Assembly (NCBI GenBank): GCA_963698435.1
Contig: CAVOQV010000012.1
Coordinates: 62,001 to 126,000 of the forward strand
DNA from: Sva-07 sp963698435
Lineage (GTDB): Bacteria; Actinomycetota; Acidimicrobiia; Acidimicrobiales; Ilumatobacteraceae
Direction of reading: 5' to 3'
Length of the DNA stretch: 64,000 nt
Shown here: positions 62,544 to 64,000 of the stretch, piece by piece
Layout: each line of letters opens with the position of its first letter
Position numbering within the stretch: the first letter of the stretch is position 1
Made by a program: the position numbers and the translations under genes
Notes under the pieces: model-generated
Database searches by the model: none
The model's input: only the letters and a program-made list of their open reading frames with translations
What the model was told of the DNA's origin: nothing

Positions 62544-62862
62544 GGTGACCAGCCGTCACTCGGTGCGAGGGTGTGGACAACTCGGAGTTGTTCACCTCGC
62601 GTCCACACCCAGTTTCCCGAAATTCACATGGTTGTCCTCTTTCTCCCCACAGGGTGTTGTTCCTAGAGTGCCCACCCAATGCCGACTGTGGTGTGATGCA
62701 CGGACAAGAAGGCGGGTGCCGGTCTCCCACGTGGTCGTGGACGGCGTCTGCTTGGGGAGCTCCCTCGACCTGTGTGTCACACCCAGTCGGCGATCCGCGC
62801 TGGTGTGGGCGGCGACGACACGGCTGTAGTTTGGAACTCTCTCGACCCTCGGAGGATCGCCC
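62544..62862 (+). promoter_or_regulatory. 319-base untranslated region before nrdJ
   Basis: No gene seen. It holds a perfect palindrome ACAACTC-G-GAGTTGT (62577-62591) inside outer arms GTGTGGA (62571-62577) and TCCACAC (62602-62608); a TAGAGT hexamer (62664-62669); a palindrome GTGTG-T-CACAC (62772-62782); a stem CACACCCAG (62778-62786) with CTGGTGTG (62800-62807); and a GGAGG ribosome site before the ATG. The leader could be regulatory; I did not find a cobalamin riboswitch core. Confidence 0.5.
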
Positions 62863-64000
62863 ATGTCGCTCGCATTGGACCGCATCGACGACGGCACGAT
62901 CGGGCTCGGTCGCCTGTTCACCTCTGCCGGCGTCGATCCGTACGACGAGATCGTCTGGGAACGACGTGATGCCAGGATCACGAACTGGCTCGATGGTTCG
63001 GTCGCATTCGAACAGCTCGGTGTCGAGTTCCCCACCACGTGGTCGCTGAACGCCACGAACATCGTCACGCAGAAGTACTTCCGCGGCACGCTCGGGACGC
63101 CCGAGCGTGAGTGGTCGCTCAAGCAGGTCGTCGACCGGATCGTCGACACGATCACCGGCTGGGGCATCGCCGACGGCTACTTCGACGGCGACGAAGCCGA
63201 GGCGTTCCGCGCCGAGTTGAAGTACATCCTGGTCACGCAGCGGGCGGCGTTCAACAGCCCGGTCTGGTTCAACATCGGCGTGAGCGGTGTCCCACAGCAG
63301 GCGAGCGCCTGCTTCATCCTGGCGGTCGAGGACGAGATGCCCTCGATCCTCAACTGGTACCGCGAGGAGGGTCTGATCTTCAAGGGCGGCTCGGGTGCGG
63401 GGGTCAATCTGTCGCGCATCCGATCGTCGTTCGAACCGCTCGACGGGGGTGGCACCGCATCCGGGCCGGTCAGCTTCATGCGCGGTGCAGACGCCTCGGC
63501 CGGCACGATCAAGTCCGGCGGCAAGACCCGGCGAGCGGCGAAGATGGTCATCCTCGACGCCGACCACCCCGACGTCGAGCAGTTCGTGTGGGCCAAGGCA
63601 ATCGAGGAACGCAAGGCGCGGGTACTCGCCGAGGCGGGCTTCGACATGGGCCTCGACGGCACCGATTCGTTCTCGGTGCAGTACCAGAACGCCAACAACT
63701 CGGTCCGGGTGACCGACGAGTTCATGCAGGCCGTCGTCGACGACGCCGACTGGAACCTGACCGCGGTGACCACCGGCGAGGTGGTGCGCACGGTGAAGGC
63801 CCGTCAGCTGTGGCGCGAGATCGCCGAGGCGGCCTGGGAGTGCGCCGACCCGGGCCTGCAATTCGACACGACGATCAACCGTTGGCACACCGCCCCGAAC
63901 CACGGGCGGATCACGGCCAGCAACCCGTGCAGCGAGTATTTCCACGTCGACAACTCAGCGTGCAATCTTGCGTCGATCAACCTGCTCGAGTACCTGCAGG
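62863..64000 (+). CDS. nrdJ: Vitamin B12-dependent (class II) ribonucleotide reductase, 5' part
   Basis: Reduces ribonucleotides to deoxyribonucleotides using adenosylcobalamin. 379 codons are inside the window and the frame is still open at the edge. RAAFNSPVWFNIGV, SACFILAVEDEMPSI, FKGGSGAGVNLSRIRS and NPCSEYFHVDNSACNLASINL carry the class II motifs and the conserved cysteines. GGAGG lies 7 bases before the ATG. It is probably controlled by NrdR (3.4 kb upstream) and by its long leader. Confidence 0.95.
   Translation, partial: MSLALDRIDDGTIGLGRLFTSAGVDPYDEIVWERRDARITNWLDGSVAFEQLGVEFPTTWSLNATNIVTQKYFRGTLGTPEREWSLKQVVDRIVDTITGWGIADGYFDGDEAEAFRAELKYILVTQRAAFNSPVWFNIGVSGVPQQASACFILAVEDEMPSILNWYREEGLIFKGGSGAGVNLSRIRSSFEPLDGGGTASGPVSFMRGADASAGTIKSGGKTRRAAKMVILDADHPDVEQFVWAKAIEERKARVLAEAGFDMGLDGTDSFSVQYQNANNSVRVTDEFMQAVVDDADWNLTAVTTGEVVRTVKARQLWREIAEAAWECADPGLQFDTTINRWHTAPNHGRITASNPCSEYFHVDNSACNLASINLLEYLQ

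Noticed and set aside
62711..62730. GGAGACCGG-type B12-box look-alike before nrdJ
   Set aside because: It appears only on the minus strand, opposite to nrdJ, and the rest of the cobalamin riboswitch core is not seen.
1..64000. Mobile elements, prophage or integrated islands
   Set aside because: No transposase, integrase or phage genes, no att-like direct repeats around tRNA-His or tRNA-Lys, and even composition and codon use throughout.

Overview
The window is a gene-dense, high-GC (about two-thirds G+C by eye) piece of a bacterial chromosome. It looks like an actinobacterium, most likely class Acidimicrobiia (Ilumatobacter-like); that placement is an inference. Support comes from actinobacterial SOS boxes (GAAC-N4-GTTC) at recA and lexA, a SepIVA-like coiled-coil gene beside DUF177 and rnc as in mycobacteria, a GTP-type PEP carboxykinase, a B12-dependent ribonucleotide reductase, and many GTG starts with a TAnnnT hexamer only 6-10 bases upstream (leaderless-type genes). 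I saw no prophage, insertion sequence, CRISPR array or restriction system. This is mostly core genome.

Layout. 0-2.8 kb: end of rpmA, then pckG, a small OB-fold-like protein and rpmB on the minus strand. 2.9-13.4 kb, plus strand: a FakA/DAK2 protein, recG, rsmD, coaD, a SepIVA-like gene, DUF177, rpmF, plsX, acpP, rnc, mutM and a DinB/MDMPI-type enzyme. These cover replication-fork repair, ribosome assembly, CoA and fatty-acid initiation. 13.4-23.7 kb: smc-ftsY-(acyl-CoA dehydrogenase)-ffh-rpsP-khpA-rimM-trmD-rplS-yraN, the classical SRP/ribosome-maturation block. 23.7-27.3 kb: a tiny membrane protein, an enoyl-CoA hydratase, a SulP transporter and a membrane protein. 27.2-33.6 kb: an AddA/AddB-type helicase-nuclease pair on the minus strand. 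33.7-43.7 kb: accessory metabolism (GNATs, rpe, a TrmA-family RNA methyltransferase, an ECF sigma/anti-sigma pair, psuG, two flavodoxin-fold oxidoreductases, a TauE permease, DUF2889, a quinone oxidoreductase). 43.7-44.0 kb: tRNA-His and tRNA-Lys. 44-48.6 kb: serine hydrolase, acyl-CoA dehydrogenase, epoxide-hydrolase-like protein, DUF983. 48.6-60 kb: recA, miaB, chorismate mutase, miaA, dapF, hflX, dapC-like aminotransferase, lexA, a LysM protein and nrdR. 60-64 kb: a molybdopterin oxidoreductase and the 5' part of nrdJ, cut by the window end.

A strong caution: at least twenty reading-frame breaks interrupt otherwise full-length genes (rnc, mutM, MDMPI-type, smc, enoyl-CoA hydratase, addA, addB, serine hydrolase, recA 3' end, molybdopterin oxidoreductase and others). 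Each protein continues with good family match in another frame, total lengths stay normal, and the genes include core ones. I therefore read most of these as indel errors in the assembly rather than true pseudogenes, but reads are needed to decide. Coordinates given for such genes span all segments.

The least explained structures are a family of 42-49 bp palindromic repeats around psuG whose both strands read as MSE/MSQ...AHR-like peptides, a 19-bp-arm palindrome between rpmA and pckG, and a 319-base untranslated region before nrdJ.
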